Shown piece after piece: positions 21,201 through 30,949 of a stretch of 64,000 nucleotides of DNA (its first letter is position 1; every line of letters begins with the position of its first letter). The stretch is from positions 3,038,001 through 3,102,000 of the forward strand of contig CM074134.1 in assembly GCA_037178625.1 (NCBI GenBank), written 5' to 3'. A model generated the notes under the pieces. It did not search any database. It was not told the DNA's origin and worked only from the letters and a program-made list of their open reading frames with translations. A program made the translations under genes and the position numbers. Origin of the DNA: Skeletonema tropicum. Its lineage: Eukaryota > Bacillariophyta > Thalassiosirophyceae > Thalassiosirales > Thalassiosiraceae.

Positions 21201-22888
21201 GCACAAGAGTATGCTTCACCACAGAATGGCCACCAATCCAAGGCTCCAACACATTATCTTCCACAGCCTCAAAGATAGTAGAACGATGCAATACAGCCAC
21301 CTCAGTGGCAAATCGTGCATCCTGTAATTCAGTCGTCTTATAATGAGTAATAGGGTCATCCACCATGACAGCTCCCGTAACAGTATCCACATGAATAATC
21401 ACTGCCACGTCCTCCTCATCCCATCCTCTCCTGATCGTTCCAATCTCATTCGTCGTAATTAACAACTCCGTCCCAACCTTGGATGCCCAGCACTGTGCCA
21501 CGTCCGGCTCAACGTAGAACACGTCAGGTGTGCCAGGAGGGTTGACCAAAATCGGCAAAATACTAATATCATCATAATCCGCATCACTTGTACTCTCATC
21601 CGTCGGCCAGGTAACCCTCACATTGGCAATCTCTCTACCCTTCAAGTTATAACTAAGAAATTCAAATGATCCCTGTGCCCACGTCCCATTCACACTCTCC
21701 GGCAAATCATCTGGAGAGATTTTGCGTGGAGATTTATCCTTGTAATCCAACTCGACCTTTGGTCGATGACTCTCATTGGGGGTATGAATACGATACTTGA
21801 AGCTCATTCGATACATTCGATTCTTCATGGCGCAATTACTACGATCACCTAGATTGATCTGTAATCCATCCTTGATATTGGATCTTCCATAATTATGTAG
21901 ATACGTGTTCGTTGTTCCTCCCATACCATCGTCTTCTTCTTCTTCAGTTTGGATACTAAGACTTCCCCAACGGTATCGTGTAAAGCCAACCTTACTACCT
22001 GATTCAAATGTACCATCCGCTTGAGGGTCGAGTAAACTCCCATCGAACATGCAGTTGGGATGGTCGGGTAGGATTGGATTGGTGGTGTGAACATCCTTGA
22101 GAGTTGTCCATGTTTTGCATGTGGGAGAGGTGGTGAGTGCGTCACCACGAATGTTGAGGCGTCCTCCGGCAACCTGTAAATGATTGTGTAAGTCGGGAGG
22201 CAAAAGGGAAGTGGACGATGAAGATAATATCAAGTCACGAGGTAAGAGAGAGAGAGAGAATGATGAAGATGTAAGACAAACATAATAAGTGAGAAATGTG
22301 ATGGATAGAAGATGAGCCATAATATGAATCGTTCTTCAGAACAACACTCACCACAACAGGCTTACTCCCCTCATTACACCCCCCAACCTCACACCTATCC
22401 ACATTCTCTCCATGCGGGACAAACACCACATCCTCCCCTCCCACAAGCTGTACTCTCAACCCCTCCAACCCCTCCGGAGGATCAATTTGTAACTCTCCCT
22501 GAATAAATATACCACGTGTACGTATCGTCACGTGTGCCGAGGGTGGAACATACAATTTCCCCTCAATATTGATGGTGCTACTGGATAAGTCGAGGGTGGA
22601 TCCGTCGGATGTGGTGAGTGTGGCGCATGTTCCACATGGAATGAGAATCTCGGTAGTAGAGTTGTTGTTAGTAGCGGAAGCGGAGTCGATGATTGATTCG
22701 AGAGAAGTGGAGGAACAGTCGGCAGAATCAAGGTTGGAATTGCAAGAGAGAGGATGGAAGATCATGGATTCACGAACGAGAGGGTAGCCTGCCGCTGCGT
22801 CGGCGGTGGGAAGGAATAAGCTTCCGATTGTTGCAGCAGCAGCAGCAGCTGCGATTGCAGCCTTGCTGTAGGAGCGAAAAAGCAGCAT
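18225..22888 (-). CDS. Secreted G8-domain / parallel-beta-helix protein (CEMIP-like), six exons
   Basis: Exons: 22888-22352, 22173-21147, 21045-20707, 20624-20560, 20462-19097, 19012-18225. All introns are GT-AG and the joins keep frame, giving 1373 residues. The start is the ATG at 22888, giving a signal peptide with a long Ala run ending near TADAAAG. A G8-type region (IPCGTCATL, INIEGKLYVPP) follows, then a carbohydrate-module-like stretch (WRGSLSI-type region to LPESVNG), then the family hallmark GQLGRYPIHFHMAG (about residue 520) across a junction. Next are the beta-helix repeats (VVIHGTDSILVEENVAYD, GIFIHGVQKMTLDGGVF). The C-terminus has Pro/Thr linkers (PTPAPTSSPTKLPTPFPT) and two discoidin-like modules. 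CEMIP/TMEM2 relatives bind or cut polysaccharides; here a role in cell-surface or mucilage polysaccharide is inference. Confidence 0.85.
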
Positions 22889-23032
22889 GGTGGTGGTCGA
22901 GTGAGACTTGTGCAAAAGAATCAAGTATTATGGTACCGACTTCACTTCTTGGTGACATGTTCTGGAGCCTGGAGTGCATTCAGAGTGAAGAGTGAGAAGG
23001 CAGTAAGTAATAAATATATAGAGTGAGATGAG

Positions 23033-23378
23033 TAGGCCTCGTGATCAAAACGAGAATATTATAACCGATGACACTCTTTATTGCCGTTTTATCTGTTTGC
23101 ACTATCTCAGATGTCGAGCAGAGCTTCATACATAGCGCACTCTGGAGTGAGATCGGCGTAGGCCTCGTGATCAAAACGAGAATATTATAACCGATGAAAC
23201 TCTTTATTGCCGTTATCTGTTTGCACTATCTCAGACATCGAGCAGAGCTTCATACATAGCGCACTCTGGAGTGAGATCGGCGTAGGCCTCGTGATCAAAA
23301 CGAGAATATTATAACCGATGAAACTCTTTATTGCCGTTATCTGTTTGCACTATCTCAGACATCGAGCAGAGCTTCATA
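23033..23378. repeat. Tandem repeat, about 125 bp, 2.8 copies
   Basis: Units start TAGGCCTCGTGATCAAAACG at 23033, 23159 and 23283 (periods 126 and 124) and differ at a few bases. The third stops at CAGAGCTTCATA. The unit contains no gene. It lies upstream of the G8-protein gene, beyond its start. Confidence 0.9.
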
Positions 23379-23800
23379 GTACTCTCTAGAGTATTGAAAA
23401 ATACATACTATTTTTATGGGTAAAATGCAAAAACATAGAAGCTCGTTGTGTGCGTGATTGAAGTCATTAGTCATTCACCTTCTCCATCTATATACCACAC
23501 ATGCACCAGAGCTGATCTTACTGGTGTACGTGTTGATAAATAACGGCCAAGAAGCTCTAAAGAGATTCGATTATGCAACTATTGCCGTCTGAGTATGGGT
23601 AATTAGCTACTTCGTTAGTAGACTTGAATAGGAATATCTCTAGAGGACACTGTACAAGAGTGAATTTTCATCATGATAAGTGATGCGAGAAAAAGACGAT
23701 ACTCAGCCATACTTACACTGTGGCTGGGTAATTCTAATTCGCTACTTAGTTCTTATAGTTAGCATTAGTGTGATGTGAAACAAAGCCTTCCCCTACAAAT
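23379..23800. other. Intergenic, nothing recognised
   Basis: AT-rich spacer; no supported gene or repeat. Confidence 0.4.
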
Positions 23801-24609
23801 TCAGGCTCTCGCTCTCATTCTCAATTCTTCGCATAGACGATTGTATTCCAACAAAGTGGGAGGTTGATGATATCCTCGGTAGAAATCTACCCTTTGCTGA
23901 ATACGCTGCAGCTCTTCCACATAAGCATCGTAGTCACCACTTCCACTACTTGGCTCTGGATCCAGCCAGTTGATTTCGCACAAATGATTCCAAGAGTCTC
24001 CACTGCACCAAATCCACCCAAGACGAGATCCTGCTTGAATTATCTGCAAGCGAAATGGGGGGTCTGGGCAGGACCTTACCTTGCATCGACATACCAATCA
24101 GGCGATTGTTCCGAGAGCGACCAATGGAAAGCGTTCGAGAGCGAGTCTTGATCAAATAGCCTTGGAGACCGCTTCAGCATTTGATGGATGGTATGCATGT
24201 AATCAGGCACCTCGTCAATGCTCTGAAACTTATGACCCATACCACCACGGACACGGAAGGTATCCGGAAGATGGAGGCGCTCCAGAGCTGGAAAATCATG
24301 CTCACTGATATCTAGGATATCCCCCGTCACATTTGATCGATTTATACACAAATACAACTCCTTCAGACATGGGAAATCAGCAAGATCCATCAAGTTGCCA
24401 CTAATATTGCGAGAATGACTGATAACCACTTCTTCGAGAGTACCTTTCAGCACTCCCAAAGCCCTCATATTGCTAGTCAGGCGTGTATCATCCCAGTCCC
24501 AGTCATTAAGATGGCTAAGATCCAATTCTTTAAGCGAGGGCAGTCCCTCTAGCATACCAAGATCAAATTTCAGATATTTGCAGTTCTGGATTTTCAATTG
24601 GATTGTCAT
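23801..24609 (-). pseudogene. LRR protein, 5'-truncated and frameshifted
   Basis: Two overlapping frames make one protein. 24609-24076 carries leucine-rich repeats (LPSLKELDLSHLNDWDWDD, LMDLADFPCLKELYL, FPALERLHLPDTF, DYMHTIHQML, SEQSPDWY). 24097-23801 carries the family tail (PPFRLQIIQAGSRLGWIW, CEINWLDPEP, VDFYRGYHQPPTLLEYNRL). They join only with a one-base shift near 24080. A 36-nt GTAAGG...TTGCAG stretch there is too short for an intron and contains conserved codons. The F-box-like N-terminus seen at 60.7 kb is absent. The 5' junction at about 24610 runs straight into the membrane-protein remnant. Confidence 0.75.
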
Positions 24610-26063
24610 CTATTATGATACTCCTCGTCCGTAGCGAGTAGCGAAGCGAAGGAGCCGAGCGGAGTTGAGTCAAGTAGAAGATTACGCCACAAGAAATGGA
24701 ATTGTGTGTTTTGCAAGGGATCGGAGATACAGACTGATAAATGGCATTCTCAGTTCCATCGTTGCTGCGAAATGGTGACACATATTGTTCTGACTGCTGC
24801 TGAGTTGCATTATTCACATTCGTTCCATTCTGTTGCGGAGAGAAGATTCCATTGCGTTGAGACGACAACGATGCTGTAGGTGGTCGCGAAACAGATGAGG
24901 ATGGTGTTGATGTAGTAGTAGACCGATTTGTGGAAGCCGTTGGCGACCGATAGTAGGAGACATTTTGCATCATCATCTTTTCTCGTTCTTCGTCTGCGTA
25001 ATAAGTGCGAACGTACGGCCCCGAACTGAAGAAGAGAGCCCTTACAATGCGCTGAAGAAAGTAAATCATCACAGCTACGAAACACCCAACGAAGAGGACC
25101 ATCAGAGCAGATGGACCGACCAATCCTTCCAAGTATACAACGAGATCTTGAACAATCTGATGGTTGAACTCTGTCCTTTCATATATATGATGTGTTCCTT
25201 TGGAGATAGCTTGGGCATGGAGCATCCGATGATGACGCCAGCGCAGCTGCCACCTTTTTGTCACAAAACAAGGTACATTCAGACACCGACATTCCACTAC
25301 AATCTTTCTTTCCTTTGCAGTCACAAGGTGCACATGGTGAGCAGGCTCGTTTGTTGTTACTTGTAGCTGCAACCCGCTTCCTCTCCTTTCCCAATGCCTC
25401 TTGAACAGCATGTTCTATCTCCTCTCGATTATTTGTCAACGTGGTTGCCTTGCTGCTACTCTCAAATTCATCCAGACCGACTTCTTCGACGATAATTGAG
25501 TGCCAAACTGTTTTGGCTTTATTCCCTGCATCGTCCATTACATTGTAAGGAACCTTCCAACGAAGAGGAGCGCCATCGCGAATGGGCTCTCCAACGGATA
25601 CTCTAGCAGTGAGATCCACGACATCTTTGTAGTATGATCTTTGGCGCTGATGCAATCCATTGGGCGAACATTTGGCCTTTTACTGGTTGCACACAGCTCT
25701 GCTCCAGAAGTTGCCACAATCATGTACTGTTGTTTTGCCACAGAGTAGGCAAATTAAGCAAAAGATGGTTAAAACACGAATAAAAACAATCATACAATTC
25801 ATGGTGCGATCGATCTCTCACCTTGATATCCTTCTCGTAGGTAGTCCTCTGTTCTGCAACAATGGCATCCACCCTGGCATCCGCATCGGCATTGTCATTG
25901 GAAGCCCTTTTCACACCCTTCAATCCGCTAGTTTTCGCAACCCGAACCACCTTTGGATTTGGACCCTTCAACTCAATCACCGGGCGGCTTGTATCCCTAC
26001 ACCCCGTCCCACCATTGTAGTTCTTTGGAATCAAAGTCCCAACAAACCCACCCTTCCCATCGG
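24563..26063 (-). pseudogene. Membrane protein with DUF5011-like Ig domain, broken
   Basis: Pieces in order on the minus strand. About 26060-25818: GCRDTSRPVIELKGPNPKVV, the start of a bacterial-Ig/DUF5011-type domain, ending at donor AAG|GTGAGA. About 25688-25180: VVDLTARVSVGEPIRDGAPL, YNVMDDAGNKAKTVWHS, then a Cys-rich stretch RACSPCAPCDCKG. 25165-24720: FNHQIVQDLVVYLEGLVG, a transmembrane segment ALMVLFVGCFVAVMIYFL and a Ser/Thr/Gln-rich tail. A one-base shift inside an ATATATAT run near 25165 breaks the frame. The tail reads through into the LRR fragment without a natural stop, so the 3' end was lost by rearrangement. Probably once a surface type I membrane protein. Confidence 0.6.
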
Positions 26064-26109
26064 GTCTTAGCCTAGAGGAATCGGCAAAAATCCGTCTCCC
26101 TCAGTCCCC

Positions 26110-26412
26110 TCAGGACGGTAAGCTGTGATTATTATTCTGATAGTAGTAATAGCTTGAAGAGAGCTTTGCATGGAGGGGGAGCATCCTCCCATGTCGATTG
26201 ATAATCCATATGGATGCTGAGAGGGGATGGTCGTGGAGGGATTTGAGGGCGGTGGACCAATTGGAGATGCTGAGGTTGTGATAGAGGAGCAATTGGTTGG
26301 GGATGATTTCATCTTCGTCTACTTCTTCTTCGTCGTGATGGTGTTGTTGTGTGGTGCGAGGGGCACTGAGATGGTTAGGCTGCTTGGCTGCCATCATCGT
26401 TGATGGCATCAT
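26110..26412 (-). pseudogene. Ankyrin-like N-terminal exon fragment
   Basis: 100 residues: a His/Glu-rich start, then LLLYHNLSISNWSTALKSLH and IWIINRHGRMLPLHAKLSS. This resembles the diatom ankyrin-type repeat with W-x2-A...P-x2-A...R-x-LPLH. Only one and a half repeats remain before a stop, and the frame abuts the membrane-protein remnant. Identification is tentative. Confidence 0.4.
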
Positions 26413-27420
26413 TATTGTTCTTCTCTACGTTAGGTTGAATGCCATTACAGCAACATGATGATGTGTTTGGTGGTATTGTACAGAGACATACCTAGGCATA
26501 AATAATTGGCGAGGTAGGTCATGTGCGTCATTATTGTCGGAGGGAAGTTTCAAAATTAACTTCGCACTCCTGCACTCTGCACTCGATGACACTCTTTGCT
26601 AAGTATTGTACTTATGCTGCGGAAGGACAATGAAAGCAGCAAGTAGAGACGAGGACGATATGATCCAGTGATGTGTATTGGAACCGAGCATGATGGATAC
26701 ACTTGTTGAGTGGATCTCAAGAGGGTCGAGCATGAGATCAAGCTAGCAGGGGAATTGGACTTATTATATATTTACATCTGACAAAACTGAGACACATTAT
26801 CTAACTTTCATTCTACGACCTACGCAGACAGAAACGTCAATTCCCAATCATTCCGTCTCTCCATATCTAGATAGAGGCAGCAAATAATGTGCCACAAGAC
26901 ACGCGACGGCAATGGACGCAACAACTTGAGAGCAGGCCCTGCTCGATTGATCAAACTAAACTTGCCGTCTTGTTCCTGCCCTGCTGTAAGGCCTTTCGTC
27001 AAGAGTCTCTGCTTGGTCCGAGTTGCGGTGGATGTATGGACGGTAGCTGTGTCGCTTGCGATACGCCATGCGAAGAGAGTGCCTCTATATGAATTGCCAA
27101 GCACTGTTTTTAGAGATAGGAAACAAAACAAAGATTCATTAGAGATACAAAATACAAAGAGACAGCAAACAAACACAACAAAGATTTAAAAATTTTGGTG
27201 GGGATGCTTTTCAACGAGATCGAACGGTAGTTTAGCGACGGATTTATGGTCTAGCAAACCCTAAAGGAACTGTGCCAATCTTTCCCTGAGGAGGACGGAC
27301 ACTCTGTTTAAGCCTCTCAGCACCTCCGAAGGCCGCCGTGACCAACCTTGGAAACCGACCGTTACTATCTCTCTCGGAACCCCAAATCGAGTACACCCGA
27401 AGGCGCAAAGAAAAGCTGGG
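26413..27420. other. Intergenic, no supported gene
   Basis: A 118-residue frame at 27176-26820 (minus) contains an intron-like TTTCCTATCTC...AACAG stretch, but no domain is recognisable. The rest is featureless. Confidence 0.35.
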
Positions 27421-27432
27421 CCAATTTAATTA

Positions 27433-27611
27433 ATCGCCGGCTAACCTCGGCGATGGGCCTTATTTGTATAGCACCGGCCTTGCCTCGGTGCTGGGACTGA
27501 GCCCTGGGCCGATTTGTATAGCACCGGCTTCCACGGTGCTGGGCCAATTTGTATAGCACCGGCTTCCACGGTGCTGGGCCAATTTGTATAGCGCCGGCTT
27601 TCCTCGGCGCT
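27433..27611. repeat. Array of five small hairpins with covarying stems
   Basis: A unit of GGGCCAATTTGTAT followed by a hairpin is repeated. Hairpins lie at 27433-27454, 27470-27492, 27520-27540, 27555-27575 and 27590-27611; the last three are spaced exactly 35 bp. All have 7-bp perfect stems around a 7-9 nt loop GCTTCCA or similar. Stems are ATCGCCG/CGGCGAT, AGCACCG/CGGTGCT (three times) and AGCGCCG/CGGCGCT, so two stem positions change on both sides together. The 35-bp spacing is not a multiple of 3, which argues against protein repeats. Function unknown; a structured RNA or a hairpin-rich mobile repeat are both possible. Confidence 0.8.
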
Positions 27612-27622
27612 GAAGTTGTTGC

Positions 27623-27964
27623 TCAATCAGCCATTAAAACCGGACAGGGGATCATGAATCGGTTGTTACTCACCTGTAATATTCGGTCATCGGCTGCAGT
27701 CGTTAGAGGCGGCGCCTGCTTCAAGGCGACGGCGATGCTTGCGGGTGAACGCTGTTGGGAGGCAGCGGTAGTATAGCAAGCGGCCGGCCAGCGGAGGGCG
27801 GAGAATTGGCCGACATGGTGGTTTGGTAGCGAATGATGTTGACAGTTTGCTCGATGAAAAATTATGAGCACAGCAAGTAGCAGCATGAGGCTTGCAACAG
27901 CAATTTGCCATCCATGATTGAATGAATGGCTGTGAGAGATCCTCACGATGCTGTCTGTCGGCAT
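27623..27964 (-). CDS. Small putative membrane protein, unsupported by homology
   Basis: From the ATG at 27964 the frame encodes 113 residues with one clear hydrophobic segment (IAVASLMLLLAVLIIF). No family recognised. It may be chance. Confidence 0.25.
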   Translation of the reverse strand: MPTDSIVRISHSHSFNHGWQIAVASLMLLLAVLIIFHRANCQHHSLPNHHVGQFSALRWPAACYTTAASQQRSPASIAVALKQAPPLTTAADDRILQVSNNRFMIPCPVLMAD

Positions 27965-29291
27965 GATTAAATGAATGGCTCTCCGGTGCTTTTGGTCGGC
28001 ATGATTGATTTTTTGTGAGCGATTTTGGTGGACATTTCGAGTACCGAGTGATGTCGACGTTGAAGTTGAAACACACACATTTTCGCAGTATTTTACTAAT
28101 GTATCTCTTCGTTCCTTCTCTCTAGAGATATACCGTGCTGTCGGATTATTCGAACATCAAGAACTTTGACAGACAACCATAACGCTGCAGCCACCGTTGA
28201 TACATATGAGGCCGCTGCGTCTGCCACAAATTCTGCAACAAACAACAAATCAGCGGTGTTACAAGATTTCCGTGACGGCCATCAATGACTCATGCAACTA
28301 GGGATTGGCATTAGCCATTGATGTGTTATGACGTTCCTTCCCTATCTTGATTTTCCTCTTTATTGCTCAGATGGAACACGAGTTTGACAAGCTTGACAAT
28401 CAAAGTTTTTTGGCCGAAACAATACAATGCTACTGCCGTCTATTTGTCAACACAAGAGCTCCTAAGCACCTGTAGTGGGAATGTCGTAAAAGAATACGAC
28501 TTCGCATTCGAAGAGGCTGGGTTGACGTGGATGTGAGGCAGCTGCTGGTACATAGGGGTTGTATGTTGCTGTTGTTATCATTGTGAATGGTGCTCTGCAT
28601 CATAAGGATAGTCAAGGTCAAGAGAAGACGGTGAATTTCTTGCATCGTTCCAATATGAAGAGTAGCAATGGAATGGCCACTACGAGAAAAGAAGGACGAC
28701 CAGTTCGGTGCATGTCGATGATTTGTCTCTTCGATCGAAGATCAGTAGCCACCGCCCAACAACCAACAACTCGGCCGAGGCTGTGATATGCGAAATGTGA
28801 ACCAACCGCAAAGCCTAATCAGGTATCGGGGTCGGAGTGACGTGATGAATCAAGCTAAATGTAGTCACAAGTGTCGTTTTGAACCCGTTTGAATTCGAAG
28901 CAGGATTCTCCTTTTGATGTATAGATTATTTCTCTGTACATAGATGAATGACAATTTTCCGATATTGGTTGTTCAACCCAGAATGGAAAGATGACGAGAA
29001 AGCTGGATGCAATAGAGTGAATGGGACGATGGTTTGGTACGATTGTTGCAGAGACAAGCAAATCTGTAGGGCATGGTGTGATCCAAATTATCAAACAATT
29101 GCAGTATGCATTCCTCCTTCTTTCTACTTGAAGGTGAAAGACTATTGATGAAATGCTGCACTTTCAAGGTCGGGAGAGAAGATCTATGTAAGGATAGAAT
29201 GTGGAATAAAGTTTACTGTATTGCCTCTATCTCTAATCTAATATTATATCATCTACTCTCGTCTACCTAAATCATTATATCTCAATCTCAA
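27965..29291. other. Intergenic; one Cys-rich short frame
   Basis: A 66-residue plus-strand frame (28948-29148) has six Cys in the pattern GC...DCCRDKQICRAWC...VC. It could be an exon of a small secreted protein but has no signal peptide in frame. No other feature recognised. Confidence 0.3.
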
Positions 29292-30398
29292 TCATAACAT
29301 TTGTTCTCCACAGGGGTTCTGGCATCTCTCATGAGAATCCAGATATTCGCAGCATGCTTTTCACCCTCATGCACGGTATGACCCTCGTGCCAAACCCTTT
29401 CGTCTTCCTTATACGGATTACTGTCAAGAACATTGGCCCAGATAAGCGCTTTGCCTTTCATGGGTTCAACCTTGATGAGTGGATTGAGACGTGAGAACTC
29501 TGTCTCTCCGCTTTTTCAACATCATTCAGATACATGAAGAACGTCAAGATACGTCCTCTCATTCGGCGATGAGTGTCTTCTTCGACCAGGTTGGTATCGG
29601 AGGATTTGCATTTCGTTGTAGTTGGAAATAGTTACATTTGTCACGTCGTATACGCGCTTGAGAAGCCCTTTAATGATTGGGTCCTCGTAACATGTATCTC
29701 CAAACTGTAAGTACACAATGCAAAATGAGGCAGACATGTCAGGAATGAGATTCGTCTGAGAGAGAGAGATGGCAAGAAAGGCATAGATATTACTCTCGAG
29801 TCTCACGTGAAATCCACACCACGAGATTTCGCTCGTACGTTTCTTAGTCTTCTCGGGTGACGCATGATTCCCATAGAATACCTCGCCAGCTTGCTGATAG
29901 TTTGTATTTTGCCCATATTCGAGTATTATTCCTCTTCCGAAACAAAGTCATCAATTGCTACTATCCAAGCATTACCTTGTTTACCTGGAGTGGCCTGTGA
30001 GAGGATTTGAACATCATTCTCTCGGACAATTCTCTGGAACATCTTGGTTTGGAAGCTCTTCTGGAGTGCCACCACAACGCACATTCTCTCGTCTAAATAC
30101 ATGCAACTTTCACACGAAGGACCGCAGCTTAACCTCACGTCCACTTCATTTCAACCTTCCTTGCATTGCCCAGTGAGTGCACATGTTGTGTTTGTTGGAA
30201 CAGATTTCTCGAGTATTCGTGTACTCCGGAACTACCCACACCTCGTCTTTTAAAATTCCATCTAAAAAGTCCTTGTTTCTCAGATGAATTCATCCACCAG
30301 ACTCCAGAAACGTCTTGATCAGATAGTTGAACATCATGCATCTCCAATATCAACGCTCTCTTGGAAACATTGGACATCAATATCTTCTCAGCGTGCAC
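29292..30398 (-). pseudogene. Prolyl 4-hydroxylase-type 2OG-Fe(II) oxygenase, decayed
   Basis: Fragments in family order lie in three frames. 30144-29926: SCGPSCESC, then GNAWIVAIDDFVSEEE. 29700-29600: DPIIKGLLKRVYDVTNV and NYNEMQILRYQPG. 29560-29292: RILTFFMYLNDVE, then (one base shifted) FSRLNPLIKVEPMKGKALIW, RVWHEGHTVHEGEKHAANIW and a stop. The distal His (WHEGH) and the 2-oxoglutarate-binding Lys (GEK) are visible. The HxD pair expected just after the QPG motif is not recoverable, and shifts occur near 29570 and 29505. Such enzymes hydroxylate prolines in secreted proteins in the ER. This copy cannot make an active enzyme as written. The segment 30398-30145 may be its N-terminus. Confidence 0.7.
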
Positions 30399-30949
30399 GT
30401 GTTACAACTTCGCTTGCGGGTGCATGTAGCTGCGGGGTTCTCCTGATTGCTTGAATAAAAGCCGTTCAATCAGGCTAATTATAAGCCTTATCGATAGAGT
30501 ACGATGAGAGCTTTTCCAAAACGCCACTCGTTGCCTTCATTGGCCTCATAGTAGAGAAGATAAGCCTTTTGTTGAGATGCTTTTGCCTTGAGCTCGCGCT
30601 TCGGCAAGGTCATGATGTCTTGTTGAGAAGGTGGTGCCGGATGAGCTCAAAAAGTGTCAAAGTTCACGCACAGCAATAGCAAACAGCAAAACGCAAAACG
30701 CACGGAGCGGATGATTGAGTGGTCCAATCCACGACCAACCACAGATTTCGATAGAAACAACCATGCCATGATGGACTTCGAAAGAAGATTACTACCAGCG
30801 AAACGCAAAGCAACTCACCAATTTCAACTTGTTCACATCTCATAAATTTCGATTGTAAACGAATTGCACATTCGACATCAATTATTATCACTTGACATAA
30901 AACTTACAAAATAAAACTGTAATCATCAACTACATATCATCTAACAATC
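30399..30949. promoter_or_regulatory. Upstream region of clpB
   Basis: No gene. AT-rich 5' flank ending just before the ATG at 30950. I see one loose AGAAnnTTC-like spot (GAAAGAAGATTAC at 30779) but no clear inverted heat-shock element. Confidence 0.25.

Noticed and set aside
23033..23378. CRISPR-like array
   Set aside because: Whole 125-bp units repeat in tandem without unique spacers, and the window is eukaryotic.
24062..24097. 36-nt intron in the LRR gene
   Set aside because: Too short for splicing and it contains the conserved PPFRLQ codons of the family.
26820..27176. 118-aa minus-strand gene
   Set aside because: No domain, contains an intron-like stretch, no supporting neighbour.
27441..27626. 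Repeat protein encoded by the hairpin array (frames with AGAIQIGPAPW-like repeats)
   Set aside because: The unit is 35 bp, so the frame changes at every repeat; the stem pairing is what is conserved.
30654..30845. 63-aa frame upstream of clpB
   Set aside because: No conserved motif; lies in the probable 5' flank of clpB.
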